From positions 3,224,001 to 3,288,000 of the forward strand of contig CP098528.1 of NCBI GenBank assembly GCA_030440445.1: a stretch of 64,000 bases of DNA, given 5' to 3'. The DNA comes from Halomonas sp. KG2 (GTDB lineage: Bacteria > Pseudomonadota > Gammaproteobacteria > Pseudomonadales > Halomonadaceae). The notes beneath the pieces were generated by a model. That model worked only from the letters and a program-made list of their open reading frames with translations, had not been told where the DNA came from and did not search any database. A program made the position numbers and the translations under genes. Below are positions 46,443 through 55,991 of the stretch, one piece after another; the stretch's first letter is position 1; each line of letters starts with the position of its first letter.

Positions 46443-48277
46443 CAGTGGCTGAGTGTTTCCACATCGCCTGCCTGGGCAGCGCCAGTTTGTACTCGCCACT
46501 GGGCAGCATAGTGGCCATCAGCCACCAACAAGCTTGAGTGGTTACCACGCTCAGCAACGCGTCCTTTTTCGATCACCACGATTTCATCGGCATGCACAAT
46601 AGTCGAAAGCCGATGGGCAATCATAATCACCGTACGGCCATGGGCGATGCGCTTCAGTGAACGCTGAATGGCAGCTTCAGTTTCGTTATCCACCGCGCTA
46701 GTGGCTTCATCCAGCACCAGAATCGGCGGATCTTTAAGCAGCGCCCTGGCCAGCGAAAGCCGCTGACGTTGGCCGCCAGAGAGTAATACTCCTCGCTCGC
46801 CAACCGGGGTTTCCAACCCTTGGGGCAGCGTTTCAATAAAACTCCAGGCTTCGGCGGTTTTCGCGGCGTCAATAATCGCGGCCTCCGAGGCATCGGGTTT
46901 GCCGTAAGCAATATTGTCGCGAATGCTGCCTTCAAACAGGTACACATCCTGACTCACCAACCCTATCGCTTGGCGCAGCGAGTGCATGCTGACCTCTGTG
47001 ATCGGCTGACCGTCGACCAGTACGCGGCCGCTGACTGGGTCGTAAAAGCGCAGCAGCAATTTGATCAGGGTCGATTTACCGGAACCGGTAGCGCCTACCA
47101 GCGCTAGGGTGTTGCCTGCAGGCACGTGGAGATCAACGCCATTCACCCCTACTTGGCTAGCGGCGTAGTGGAAGCTCACGGCTTCGAACCGCACCTCGCC
47201 TTTCACAGGCGCAGTGAGAGGCGTTGTACTTTCATCTTTAACCGTAATTGGCACTTCCAGTAGGTCAAGAATCCGCTTAGTACTGGCCATCGCGCGCTCG
47301 AACAGGTCGATCACTTGGGCAAGGCCGGTGAGCGGCCACAGCAAGCGCTGGGTAAGGAAAACCAGGACGCCATAAGCGCCTACATTCAGGCTGCCGTCCA
47401 GCGCCATCATGCCGCCGACGGTAAAGGTGGCGAGAAAGCCCGCCAAAATTGCCATACGGATCACGGGTATAAACGCGGAGCTGACCTTTATCGCCCGGCG
47501 ATTGGCTTCTAAATAGGCTTCGCTGGCATCACGGAGGCGCTCGGCTTCCCGTGCTTCACTGGTAAAGCTTTTGATGGTGGCAATGCCGCTTAGGTTGTTG
47601 GAAAGGCGGCTGGCAAGATCACCCACCTTTTCACGCACATCGCTATACAGCGGCCCGGCTTTGCGTTGGAAGAAGAAAGCGCCCCAGATAATCAGCGGAA
47701 TCGGCGTGAACGCCAGTAGCGCAATCAGCGGTGACAGTACAAAGAACACGGCGCCTACCGCGATTACCGTCACACCAACTTGAATCAGTGCGTTAGCTCC
47801 GCCGTCCAGGAAGCGCTCCAGCTGGTTCACGTCGTCGTTCATGGTGGCGACGAGCTGGCCGGAGCTTTTAGATTCGAAAAACGCCATATCCAGGCGCTGG
47901 GCATGCTCGTAGGTGTCCTGGCGCATATCGGCCTGTAGCCGCTGGGCAAGGTTGCGCCAGAGGATTTGGAACAGATACTCGAACAGCGACTCCCCCGCCC
48001 AGATAAAGAACGTCAGCACCGCCAGAATGGTGATTTGTTGATGAGGTGTTTCAAACCCCAGCCGCGCGACAAAGCTGTTTTCCTGATTCACCACCACATC
48101 AATCGCCACACCGATCAGAATTTCCGGAGCGATATCAAATAGTTTATTAATAATGGAACAGGCGGTGGCCGCGGCAATCCGCCGCCGATAACCTTTGGCA
48201 TAGCGCAGCAGTCGCACGAGCGCTTGAAAGCTTTGGTTTGAAGACGTCGCTTGAGCGCGAGGTGGTGAAGAAGCCAC
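46442..48277 (-). CDS. ABC-type exporter, fused permease and ATPase
   Basis: The 611-residue half-transporter has a six-helix exporter membrane domain (about residues 30-330). Its ATPase carries Walker A GATGSGKST (about 395-403), signature LSGGQRQRLSLARALL and Walker B ILVLDEATSAVD. The start is GTG 48277 with AAGGA seven bases upstream. It is directly downstream (75 bp) of the siderophore importer ATPase and on the same strand. A role in siderophore or lipid export, like MsbA or related siderophore exporters, is possible but unproved. Confidence 0.88.
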   Translation of the reverse strand: MASSPPRAQATSSNQSFQALVRLLRYAKGYRRRIAAATACSIINKLFDIAPEILIGVAIDVVVNQENSFVARLGFETPHQQITILAVLTFFIWAGESLFEYLFQILWRNLAQRLQADMRQDTYEHAQRLDMAFFESKSSGQLVATMNDDVNQLERFLDGGANALIQVGVTVIAVGAVFFVLSPLIALLAFTPIPLIIWGAFFFQRKAGPLYSDVREKVGDLASRLSNNLSGIATIKSFTSEAREAERLRDASEAYLEANRRAIKVSSAFIPVIRMAILAGFLATFTVGGMMALDGSLNVGAYGVLVFLTQRLLWPLTGLAQVIDLFERAMASTKRILDLLEVPITVKDESTTPLTAPVKGEVRFEAVSFHYAASQVGVNGVDLHVPAGNTLALVGATGSGKSTLIKLLLRFYDPVSGRVLVDGQPITEVSMHSLRQAIGLVSQDVYLFEGSIRDNIAYGKPDASEAAIIDAAKTAEAWSFIETLPQGLETPVGERGVLLSGGQRQRLSLARALLKDPPILVLDEATSAVDNETEAAIQRSLKRIAHGRTVIMIAHRLSTIVHADEIVVIEKGRVAERGNHSSLLVADGHYAAQWRVQTGAAQAGDVETLSH

Positions 48278-48351
48278 ATCGGTTCCTTTTAGAAGTTATT
48301 GAGAGAATGTAGAGAGAACGAGAACTATGGGCTGAAGTTACTGAGTGGCGC

Positions 48352-49206
48352 TTATGCCAGCTGAGCCACGCGGCGCACGTTAGCCAGCAAGGGGCTGCCG
48401 GTATCCGGATCAAGCAGCAGCGTACAGTCTACCTGGTAAAGCTCGCGCACTAGCTCGGGCGTCACCACCTCAGCGGGTGCTCCCTGAGCAATAATCTGGC
48501 CATCACGCATCGCAATCAGGTTGTCTGAATAACGACAAGCACTGGCGAGGTCGTGCAATACCATCACCACCGTGCGGCCATGGCAAGCCAAGTGGCGCAC
48601 TAGCTCAAACACTTCAATCTGATGGCCTAAGTCTAGCGCAGAGGTGGGTTCATCTAAAAGCAGAAGCGGCGTTTGCTGGGCAATGGTCATGGCGATCCAG
48701 GCACGCTGGCGTTGGCCGCCGGAAAGCGCTTCTAGCGGCCGATCGGCGAGGTCTTCCAAACCAGCAGCGTCGAGCGCGTACTGCACCACGCGCTGGTCTT
48801 CCGCCGACCACTGGCGTAGCCAGCCTTGGTGAGGCTGGCGGCCAAAGCGAATCAATTCAGTGACGGTTAAGCCTTCTGGAGCCACCGCCTCTTGGGGCAG
48901 CAACGCTAGCTGAGTAGCTAACTGACGCGCGGGCAGGCGTTGAATATCCTGGCTATCCAGCAGTACCGCACCGCTATCTGGTTTGTGCAAACGAGCAAGG
49001 CCGGAAAGTAGCGTTGATTTGCCGCAGCCGTTAGGGCCAACAATGGCGGTGACCTGCCCGCTTGGCAGGCTAATGTCCAGGTTTTCAATCACTCGGCGCT
49101 GGCCGTAGCTCATGCACAACGCATTGGTGGCAAGCGTTGGTGAAACAGGCGCTGGTGAAACTTGTCCTGGTGAAACTTGTTCTGGTGAAAGAGATGAGTT
49201 GTTCAT
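48352..49206 (-). CDS. Iron-siderophore ABC importer, ATPase subunit (FecE/FhuC family)
   Basis: The 284-residue ATPase has Walker A GPNGCGKSTL (about 57-66), signature LSGGQRQRAWIAMTIAQ and Walker B LLLLDEPTSALDLGHQ, the FecE/FhuC/BtuD pattern. ATG 49206 overlaps the permease stop by four bases (ATGA), deciding the start. The N-terminus is a short run of near repeats (SPEQV, SPGQV, SPAPV) not seen in usual FecE proteins. It works with the two FecCD permeases and the binding protein upstream. Confidence 0.93.
   Translation of the reverse strand: MNNSSLSPEQVSPGQVSPAPVSPTLATNALCMSYGQRRVIENLDISLPSGQVTAIVGPNGCGKSTLLSGLARLHKPDSGAVLLDSQDIQRLPARQLATQLALLPQEAVAPEGLTVTELIRFGRQPHQGWLRQWSAEDQRVVQYALDAAGLEDLADRPLEALSGGQRQRAWIAMTIAQQTPLLLLDEPTSALDLGHQIEVFELVRHLACHGRTVVMVLHDLASACRYSDNLIAMRDGQIIAQGAPAEVVTPELVRELYQVDCTLLLDPDTGSPLLANVRRVAQLA
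49139..49198. repeat. 15-bp tandem repeats inside the importer ATPase gene
   Basis: Four copies of a 15-base unit starting GGTGAAA lie at 49139, 49154, 49169 and 49184, the last degenerate. They stay in frame and encode five-residue repeats (SPxxV) at the N-terminus of the ATPase, upstream of its folded domain. Confidence 0.85.
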
Positions 49207-50345
49207 GGGCGGCTCCGTTGTGGGCGCATTAATATCCATAGCAGCCAGGGCCCGCCAACCACCGCGGTGACAATACCAACGGGAATTTCAATCGGCGCCA
49301 AGAGGGTGCGCCCGGCAAGGTCGGCCAACAACATCACCAGAGCACCTGCTAAGGTGGCGGCTAGAATCGGCACATGTCGAGCGCTGGAGAGTGAGCGGGC
49401 AATCTCTGGGCCAATCAGCGCGACCATGCCCACAGGCCCCGCCACAGCAACCGCAAAGGCAGTAAGCACAACGGAAAGCATCAGGATCTGTAGCCTGCGG
49501 GCTTTAACACGAAGTCCTAGGCCGCTGGCGGTGGCATCTTTAAAGCGCAGCAGCGTCAGTGAACGCGCCAGCGCCAAGGCGGCAATAATCCCCAATGCCA
49601 AGCCAATTCCCAACAGTTGTACTGCGCCGCCGGGGCGGGCATTGAGTGATCCTACCGTCCACGGGTAGGCGGCATTAGCGGTGTCAATCGCTACCCGCGC
49701 CAGCATTAATTGAGTGACAGCACCAAACACCGCTCCCACGCCAATGCCCGCGACAATAAACCGATAACCCTGAGTACCACTGCCTGCCGCGAGGCCAAAG
49801 GTCAGCACAGCGGCGGTCGTTGCCCCAGCCAATGCCATCGCGGGCGGCGCAATAGACACGCTCATGCCTACAATAGAGGCCACCGCAAACGCCGTTGCGC
49901 CATTATCAATACCGATAATGCCGGGCGTGGCTAGGCGATTGCGTGCCAGGGTTTGCATCAAAATACCTGAAAGTGCGAACGCCGCTCCGGTAAAGCAAGC
50001 AGCGGCCAAACGAGGCAAACGCAGCTCCTGAACCATAAAGGCCGTCATCATGTCGCCCTTACCTAACACGGCAGGAATAACCGCACTGGGCGCCAGCGGT
50101 ACGCTACCTAAGCTTAGATAGAGCAGGCAAGATGCCAGCAATGCCATCAACAAACCAATATTGACGGCTAGCGCGCGCTTTTCGAGCAGGAAACTATAGC
50201 CCCAACGGGGTAGCGCAATATGCCAGTAGCCTTCCGGCGCTGGCACGCTATCGGCATGCTCTGCGGCATGGATTGGAACATTGTTTAAAACATGGCTGGG
50301 AGTGACAACATCCGTTAAAGGCGGATGATTCGCCATTATTTTCAT
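49203..50345 (-). CDS. Iron-siderophore ABC importer, permease subunit (FecCD family)
   Basis: The 380-residue membrane protein has an N-terminal cytoplasmic tail of about 60 residues, then about ten helices. FecCD signatures include LAAACFTGAAFALSGILMQT, RNRLATPGIIGIDNGA and GPVGMVALIGPEIARSL. Start ATG 50345 or 50336. It overlaps the ATPase gene by four bases. A second FecCD permease lies 59 bases upstream, so the importer has two different membrane subunits. Confidence 0.92.
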   Translation of the reverse strand: MKIMANHPPLTDVVTPSHVLNNVPIHAAEHADSVPAPEGYWHIALPRWGYSFLLEKRALAVNIGLLMALLASCLLYLSLGSVPLAPSAVIPAVLGKGDMMTAFMVQELRLPRLAAACFTGAAFALSGILMQTLARNRLATPGIIGIDNGATAFAVASIVGMSVSIAPPAMALAGATTAAVLTFGLAAGSGTQGYRFIVAGIGVGAVFGAVTQLMLARVAIDTANAAYPWTVGSLNARPGGAVQLLGIGLALGIIAALALARSLTLLRFKDATASGLGLRVKARRLQILMLSVVLTAFAVAVAGPVGMVALIGPEIARSLSSARHVPILAATLAGALVMLLADLAGRTLLAPIEIPVGIVTAVVGGPWLLWILMRPQRSRP

Positions 50346-50404
50346 ATCAACACATCACCAAGATGACACCGCGACGCCTGGGCGGCAGGGTGTTAAAAAA
50401 AGCG

Positions 50405-51433
50405 TTACAGCATGGGTAACCGTTTAGCACGCACCACGGCAATCAATACCGGCGCGCCACATAGCGCGGTAAGCACCCCCAATGGCAGCTCGGAAGGTGC
50501 GACGGCAACACGCGAGATAATATCCGCCATAAGCACAATCAATGGGCCTATCGGCAGGCAAAACCACAGCGTGCGGCGAATATCGGGCCCGGCAAACGCA
50601 CGCGCTACAAATGGCACCACCAGCCCTACAAAGGCGATCGGCCCGGCAATCGCAGTTGCCGCGCCAACCAGCAGTGCCACGCAACCTACGGCTACCCAGC
50701 GGATCAGTGTGGGGTGATGCCCCAAGCCACTCGCCGCTCGCTCGCCTAACGCCAGCGCCGCCAGTGGCCGCGCCATGAGAACCACCGCGATGGCAGCAAC
50801 TAGTAAGCTCGGCAACACCGCCACAAGATCATCCAGCCGTCTTCCTGCAAGGCTGCCTACCACCCAAAAACGAATCTCATCAGCGGCGCGCTGGTCGTAC
50901 AGCAGCATTAATGAGGTGAGCGAGCCTAATAACCCAGAAAATGCCGCCCCCGCCAACACTAAACGCACCGGGTCATTTCCCACTCCGCGAAAACGCGCCA
51001 CGCTAAGGACACACACACAGCCGATCAGTGCTCCTAACTGGGCAACCGAAATGCGTAGCGTAGCAGCGCTAGCCCCTAGTACCAGAGCCAGTGCTACTGC
51101 AAAGGCCGCCCCTGCGCTTACCCCCAGCAGACCCGGCTCGGCGAGCGGGTTGCGGGAAATGGCTTGTAGCAGCGCCCCGGCAACGCCCAACGCAATACCC
51201 ACCACAATGCCAATTAAGGTACGCGGAGCGCGAAGCTCCCAGACGATAAACTGCGCTTCGCTGTCGCTGGCACTCTGCAGCAATCCCAGCACTCGGCGTG
51301 GCCCCACCTCACCTGCCCCAATCAGTAAACTAACGACGCTCACCGCCACAAGGGCGGTGAGCAGAATAAGCATCCATGTACGGGGAGCATAGCGCCGACT
51401 GGCGCTGCCCATTGCGCTAGGTAGTGATGTCAC
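50405..51433 (-). CDS. Iron-siderophore ABC importer, permease subunit (FecCD family), second
   Basis: This 342-residue FecCD permease has the usual stretches (RAPRTLIGIVVGIALGVAGALLQ, NPLAEPGLLGVSAGA, AGPIAFVGLVVPFVAR). Its start overlaps the stop of the binding-protein gene by four bases (ATGA). It forms the translocation pore together with the 49203-50345 protein. Confidence 0.93.
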   Translation of the reverse strand: MTSLPSAMGSASRRYAPRTWMLILLTALVAVSVVSLLIGAGEVGPRRVLGLLQSASDSEAQFIVWELRAPRTLIGIVVGIALGVAGALLQAISRNPLAEPGLLGVSAGAAFAVALALVLGASAATLRISVAQLGALIGCVCVLSVARFRGVGNDPVRLVLAGAAFSGLLGSLTSLMLLYDQRAADEIRFWVVGSLAGRRLDDLVAVLPSLLVAAIAVVLMARPLAALALGERAASGLGHHPTLIRWVAVGCVALLVGAATAIAGPIAFVGLVVPFVARAFAGPDIRRTLWFCLPIGPLIVLMADIISRVAVAPSELPLGVLTALCGAPVLIAVVRAKRLPML

Positions 51434-52371
51434 GGCAACAATGCGTTCTCAATATCGTCCAGAATGGCTTGAGCGGCCAGCGGTCCGTTGGCACTGCTCC
51501 ACAGTTGGCCATTCACCGGCACGACCTGATCTTGTTTAACTACGTTCAAACGTGTGAAGGCGGAGCTTTGCTTGGCGGCATCTAACGCCGCTTGGCCATC
51601 GGCGTTAAGCGTAGCCAGGAACAGCCAATCGCCGTCCACTTGGGAAAGATTTTCAAGACTGAGTATATCGCTATGGGGGTGACCTTCAGCAACCAGACCC
51701 GCATCCTGAACCTCTACCCCCACTTTCGCCAATAGGCCAGTGGCGATCAGCTCTTTGGACATCACCATCGGGCCATTGGGCATCCAGCGAGCCAGCACAG
51801 CAGTGCCACCTGCGTTCGCATCATCAATCGCAGCGGCCAATTCGCTAATACGCTGATCGACGGCCGCAATAGCATCGTCGATTTCCGCTTCACGATTGAG
51901 CGCCTGTCCATAAAGCCGCGCTTCTGCTTCCCAGCTATCAGGCGCTAACGGCTGAGCGTGCGGCACTACAGTAGGCGCGATGCGCGATAGCAACTGGTAC
52001 TGCTCTTCCGGTAGCTGGGCGGCGGCCAGAATTAAATCGGGCTGTTGGGCCAGAACCGCTTCAATATTAATCTCACGTACAACGCCGACAATCTCAGGAC
52101 GCTCGCCATTTAGGTGGGCTTCTACATACTCAGCAACGTTATCACCACCGCGGGTAGTGACCGCGCCAACGGGTGTCACGCCAGCAGCCAAAGCAGCATC
52201 TAACGCACCCTCATACAGAGTAACAACACGCTCTGGCGCATCACTAACGTCAACGTCTCCGTATGCGGTATCCAGCGTGCGCGCCTGAGCAACGCTTGCC
52301 AACGATCCACCTACCAATAACCCGCCTACCACAATACCTACAAGTCCGTTGCGCAGCGATGAGTAACCCAT
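51430..52371 (-). CDS. Iron-siderophore ABC importer, periplasmic binding protein (FecB/FhuD type)
   Basis: The 313-residue protein has a signal peptide (GIVVGGLLVGGSLASVAQA, cleavage after AQA, about residue 30) and a class III helical-hinge binding fold (TLYEGALDAALAAGVTPVGAV at the start, PDLILAAAQLPEEQYQLLSRIAPTV in the middle). It delivers a ferric siderophore to the FecCD pair. It is first in the importer operon and divergent from a TonB-dependent receptor, with a Fur-like site between them. Confidence 0.92.
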   Translation of the reverse strand: MGYSSLRNGLVGIVVGGLLVGGSLASVAQARTLDTAYGDVDVSDAPERVVTLYEGALDAALAAGVTPVGAVTTRGGDNVAEYVEAHLNGERPEIVGVVREINIEAVLAQQPDLILAAAQLPEEQYQLLSRIAPTVVPHAQPLAPDSWEAEARLYGQALNREAEIDDAIAAVDQRISELAAAIDDANAGGTAVLARWMPNGPMVMSKELIATGLLAKVGVEVQDAGLVAEGHPHSDILSLENLSQVDGDWLFLATLNADGQAALDAAKQSSAFTRLNVVKQDQVVPVNGQLWSSANGPLAAQAILDDIENALLP

Positions 52372-52400
52372 AAGTAACGCTCCTGAGTGTCTGTGGCAGT

Positions 52401-52419
52401 GATAATAACGATTCTCAAA
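52401..52419. promoter_or_regulatory. Fur-box-like site between importer operon and receptor
   Basis: GATAATAACGATTCTCAAA matches the 19-base Fur consensus at about 11 positions, including a perfect first GATAAT half. It lies 30 bases upstream of the binding-protein start in the divergent region 52372-52650. Iron-dependent repression of both directions is inferred. Confidence 0.5.
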
Positions 52420-52650
52420 AGCACTTGCATCATTATTCCAACGAATCGAACGTTCCAGTTACTGCAACACCCGCTTAATTAGCCGCCTAACAAGCTAATA
52501 GAGGTATATTTTTTCCATAACGCTGTTCGGCATTAAGCAACACGATGTTCGATGAAACAAACTCGCATATGGGAACTTTTCTTCTTAGAATCACCACCTC
52601 GATTGATAACAGTTTTCATTAGCAAACAAGTTTTATCTCAGGGGATCACC

Positions 52651-54783
52651 ATGCCACGCTTCACTCGCACCGCGTTAGCCAGCGCCGTCGCTCTTAGCGT
52701 CTCCGCCACCGCGGCCTTAGCTCAAGAATCAGAACAACTAGACAATATTGTTGTATCTGCAAGTGGTTTTGAGCAGGCACTGGTGGATGCCCCTGCCAGT
52801 ATTTCCGTCGTTTCTCGTGAGGAACTGGAGCGCAAGCGCATTACCAGCGTGGCTGATGCGTTACGTGACGTAGAAGGTGTTGATGTTGGTGGGTCTGTCG
52901 GCAAAACCGGGGGCCGCAATATCAGTATTCGTGGGATGCCTAGCGACTATACATTGATTCTTATTGACGGCCGTCGGCAGAACGCGGCTGGCAGCGTCAC
53001 GCCTAACGGGTTTGGCGAAACGTCTACTAGCTTCTTCCCGCCTGTCTCCAGTATTGAACGTATCGAAGTCATTCGTGGCCCAATGTCGACGCTATATGGC
53101 TCTGACGCCATGGGCGGGGTAATCAACATCATCACTCGTCGAGTAGACCGCGAGTGGGTTGGTTCCGTAGGCGTTGAAAACACATTTAATGAAGATCGTG
53201 ATTTCGGTGATCGCCGCGAAATAAACCTGTACACCAGCGGTCCGCTTATTCAAGACACGCTAGGCATTCAGGTGCGTGGTCGCTTATACGAGCGGGATGC
53301 ATCAGAGCTTACTTACACTGACGGCAACGGCAACCCCATTGACGTTAGCCAGCGCGGCCCCAGCCCCGTTGAAGGCGATACCTATAACCTGGGCGGCAAG
53401 TTAACCTGGACACCCAATGCCGATCACGACCTTTGGGTGGATGGTGAAGTTAATCGACAGCGTTATAACAATGACGAATGCCAGCTTGGTACTTTAGATG
53501 GCCGCACCCGTAGCTGCGCGCCAGATCCTGGCGCCGCCAATGGCTACGCCGACGAGTTGCGCTTTGAGCGTCAGCAGGTTGCTATTGGTCACACTGGCCG
53601 CTTTGCATCAGGCACGCTCGAATCCAGTTTGATGCGCAACACCACAGAAACTAAAGGCCGCACGATTCCTGGTGAAAATGGCGTTGCCTATGACGGCTTC
53701 CCTGGCATCGTGGGCGGCGCGCCTCGCGAGCTAGAAACCACCAATACAGTGTTAGACAGCAAATATGTTATGCCGCTAGGCGACCACATGACCACGGTGG
53801 GTTTGCAGTGGTGGGATGCTAAGCTCGATGATGGGTTAGCAAATGAGACCTTTGAGCAAACTACGTGGTCACTCTTTGCAGAAGATGAGTGGATGCTACG
53901 TGACGATTTGGCGCTAACGCTTGGCGGCCGCTACGATCATCATGATGCCTTTGGCAGCCAGTTCAGCCCACGTAGCTATTTGGTGTGGAACACGACGCCA
54001 AACTGGACACTGAAAGGCGGCGTCAGCCGAGGCTACAAAACGCCCTCGCTGAATGACCTGCATGCGGGAATCAACGGCGTCACCGGTCAGGGCACCATAC
54101 TCACTATCGGCAACCCAAACCTTGAACCGGAAACCAGCACCAGCAGTGAAATTAGTGCACATTACGATAGCCTGGCAGGTTTCACCGCTAGCGCCACGCT
54201 GTTCTATAACGAGTTTGACGACAAAATAGCCAGCGGCAACGACATTGTTGTTGAGAACAACCCGCTCGTACCCGACGGTGTCTATAGCCAAGACGTCAAT
54301 ATCGATGAAGCCGTTACCCAGGGTGTCGAGCTTTCTACCAGCTATCAGTTCACGCCAGATTGGCGCTTATCGGCCAACTACACTTACACCGATAGCGAAC
54401 AGAAGAGCGGTAACAACCGTGGCGAACCGCTGACCGATACCCCGGAGCATGCATTCAATGCCACGCTGCGCTGGCAAGCCACGCCTCAGTTGGACACGTG
54501 GCTTTCCGCCGAGTACCGCAGCGAACGTTACCGTAACCGTGAAAGCGTTAGGGGCGCACCCTCTTTCGACGACCTAGGCGACTTCAAAGCCTATTCACTG
54601 TTCCACTTAGGCGGCAGCTACGCATTTACCGAGCAATTTAACGTGAGTGCCACCATCTACAACTTGTTCGATAAAGACTTCGTCGATTATCGCGCTTATG
54701 GTGACGGCACTAGCTTTGGCAATGTGTATGCCAACAGCGAAGAGGGACGTCGACTGTGGCTCTCTGCACGCTACGAGTTCTAA
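52651..54783 (+). CDS. TonB-dependent receptor (CirA/FepA-like)
   Basis: The receptor has 710 residues from ATG 52651, which has AGGGGA upstream and directly precedes a signal peptide (MPRFTRTALASAVALSVSAT, cleavage after ALA). A TonB box (DNIVVSASG) follows, then a plug (ISIRGMPSDYTLILIDGRRQ, IRGPMSTLYGSDAMGGVIN) and a barrel ending in aromatic ARYEF. The pattern matches catecholate-siderophore and colicin-type receptors. It is divergent from the importer operon and ends with a good terminator. Its closest relative in the window is the broken receptor at 59228-61178. Confidence 0.92.
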   Translation: MPRFTRTALASAVALSVSATAALAQESEQLDNIVVSASGFEQALVDAPASISVVSREELERKRITSVADALRDVEGVDVGGSVGKTGGRNISIRGMPSDYTLILIDGRRQNAAGSVTPNGFGETSTSFFPPVSSIERIEVIRGPMSTLYGSDAMGGVINIITRRVDREWVGSVGVENTFNEDRDFGDRREINLYTSGPLIQDTLGIQVRGRLYERDASELTYTDGNGNPIDVSQRGPSPVEGDTYNLGGKLTWTPNADHDLWVDGEVNRQRYNNDECQLGTLDGRTRSCAPDPGAANGYADELRFERQQVAIGHTGRFASGTLESSLMRNTTETKGRTIPGENGVAYDGFPGIVGGAPRELETTNTVLDSKYVMPLGDHMTTVGLQWWDAKLDDGLANETFEQTTWSLFAEDEWMLRDDLALTLGGRYDHHDAFGSQFSPRSYLVWNTTPNWTLKGGVSRGYKTPSLNDLHAGINGVTGQGTILTIGNPNLEPETSTSSEISAHYDSLAGFTASATLFYNEFDDKIASGNDIVVENNPLVPDGVYSQDVNIDEAVTQGVELSTSYQFTPDWRLSANYTYTDSEQKSGNNRGEPLTDTPEHAFNATLRWQATPQLDTWLSAEYRSERYRNRESVRGAPSFDDLGDFKAYSLFHLGGSYAFTEQFNVSATIYNLFDKDFVDYRAYGDGTSFGNVYANSEEGRRLWLSARYEF

Positions 54784-54831
54784 ACACTACTAGCTAGAAG
54801 GTTCTGTTTACTGTTTCAATGCTGACTTACT

Positions 54832-54858
54832 GCCCTGGCCATGCGCCAGGGCTTTTTT
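54832..54858 (+). terminator. Rho-independent terminator after the receptor gene
   Basis: A perfect 8-bp stem (GCCCTGGC / GCCAGGGC) with a five-base loop is followed by six T. Confidence 0.92.
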
Positions 54859-54905
54859 ACGCCCGCTTAACAGCGAATTCGATGTTTATTAGGGAACTGT
54901 CTGTC

Positions 54906-55991
54906 ATGACCGCGCACCCGCTCGTCCGCTATCTTGCCTTGGTTCTACTGTTGCTCTGCGGCCTTATGCTCTCTAGCGCTTCCTTCGCGCAATCAGCTCC
55001 CAGGGTTGAGCTAGCGCCCGTAAACCGCGAGCCAATTTATACCGAAACAAACCTGGTCGGCACCGTAAACTCCCTGGAAGATGCCCTACTCTCAGCATCA
55101 GTAGCAGGGCTTATTATTCGGGTAGCGGTTAATCCTGGCGACCACGTCGCCAAGGGAGACACGCTAATCGCGCTAGATGACGACCTGGCTCGTTTTGACG
55201 TAGCAGCGGCGGTTGCCGCAGAGCAGGAGGCCCAGGCCACACTAGCGGAAGCAGAACGACTACTGCGGGAAGCGGAATCGGTGGGCGTGGGGCGTAACAT
55301 CGCGGCGACTGAAGCTAGTGCTCGTCGTAGTGCCGTTAACGTGGCCCGCGCCGCACGCTCGCGTTTAACGGCGGAGCAAGCGCGCTTAAACGCCCTTCTG
55401 GCTCGCCATGCAATTAACGCCCCTTTTGATGGTGTCGTCAGCGCTCGCAGCGTCAATCTCGGTGAGTGGGTCACGCCAGGAGATAGCGTTGCGCGACTCG
55501 TTAACCTTGATGAGCTGCGCGCTGATTTTCAGGTGCCCGAAGCCTTTTATGCCGCCGTTCAAGACGAAGCGTTGATCAGCCTGCGCGTGGGCCAACAAAC
55601 CTACGAGACAACTATCGCCACCATGGTGCCGATCAGTGACCCCAGTGCCCGCACATTTCTATTACGCGCCCATGTGCCCGAAGCAGCTTCGCTGTATCCA
55701 GGTAATGCAGTGGATGCCGTGCTGCGGGCGTCGACCGGCAGCGATGGGCTGACGGTTCCCCGCGATGCGCTAAGCCGCTACCCAGACGGGCGAGTCACCG
55801 TATGGGTGGCCACCCCTAATGAAGACAACACTTATCAGGTTACTGAACAGCGTGTGCAGTTGGGCATTAACTTTGCCGATCGCGTGGAAATTGTCGAGGG
55901 CCTCGCTGGTGATGAGCAGGTGGTCATTCGGGGTAATGAATCGCTGGTCGAAGGTGTCAGCGTTGAGGATATCGCAGCGGGGAGCGAGTAA
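54906..55991 (+). CDS. RND efflux periplasmic adaptor (membrane fusion protein)
   Basis: The 361-residue protein has a signal peptide (LALVLLLLCGLMLSSASFAQ), a lipoyl-type domain (SLEDALLSASVAGLIIRVAVNPGDHV), a coiled-coil hairpin (about 95-145, Ala/Glu/Arg-rich), the second lipoyl half (APFDGVVSARSVNLGEWVTPGD) and a beta-barrel domain. ATG 54906 follows AGGGAA; the longer open frame would include the previous terminator. It shares one base with the RND pump start (TAATG). It links the pump to an outer-membrane channel, which is not encoded nearby. Confidence 0.9.
   Translation: MTAHPLVRYLALVLLLLCGLMLSSASFAQSAPRVELAPVNREPIYTETNLVGTVNSLEDALLSASVAGLIIRVAVNPGDHVAKGDTLIALDDDLARFDVAAAVAAEQEAQATLAEAERLLREAESVGVGRNIAATEASARRSAVNVARAARSRLTAEQARLNALLARHAINAPFDGVVSARSVNLGEWVTPGDSVARLVNLDELRADFQVPEAFYAAVQDEALISLRVGQQTYETTIATMVPISDPSARTFLLRAHVPEAASLYPGNAVDAVLRASTGSDGLTVPRDALSRYPDGRVTVWVATPNEDNTYQVTEQRVQLGINFADRVEIVEGLAGDEQVVIRGNESLVEGVSVEDIAAGSE

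Noticed and set aside
50775..51392. Open frame of 205 codons on the plus strand
   Set aside because: It is antisense to the FecCD permease and has a low-complexity Ala/Thr/Ser/Pro composition typical of shadow frames.
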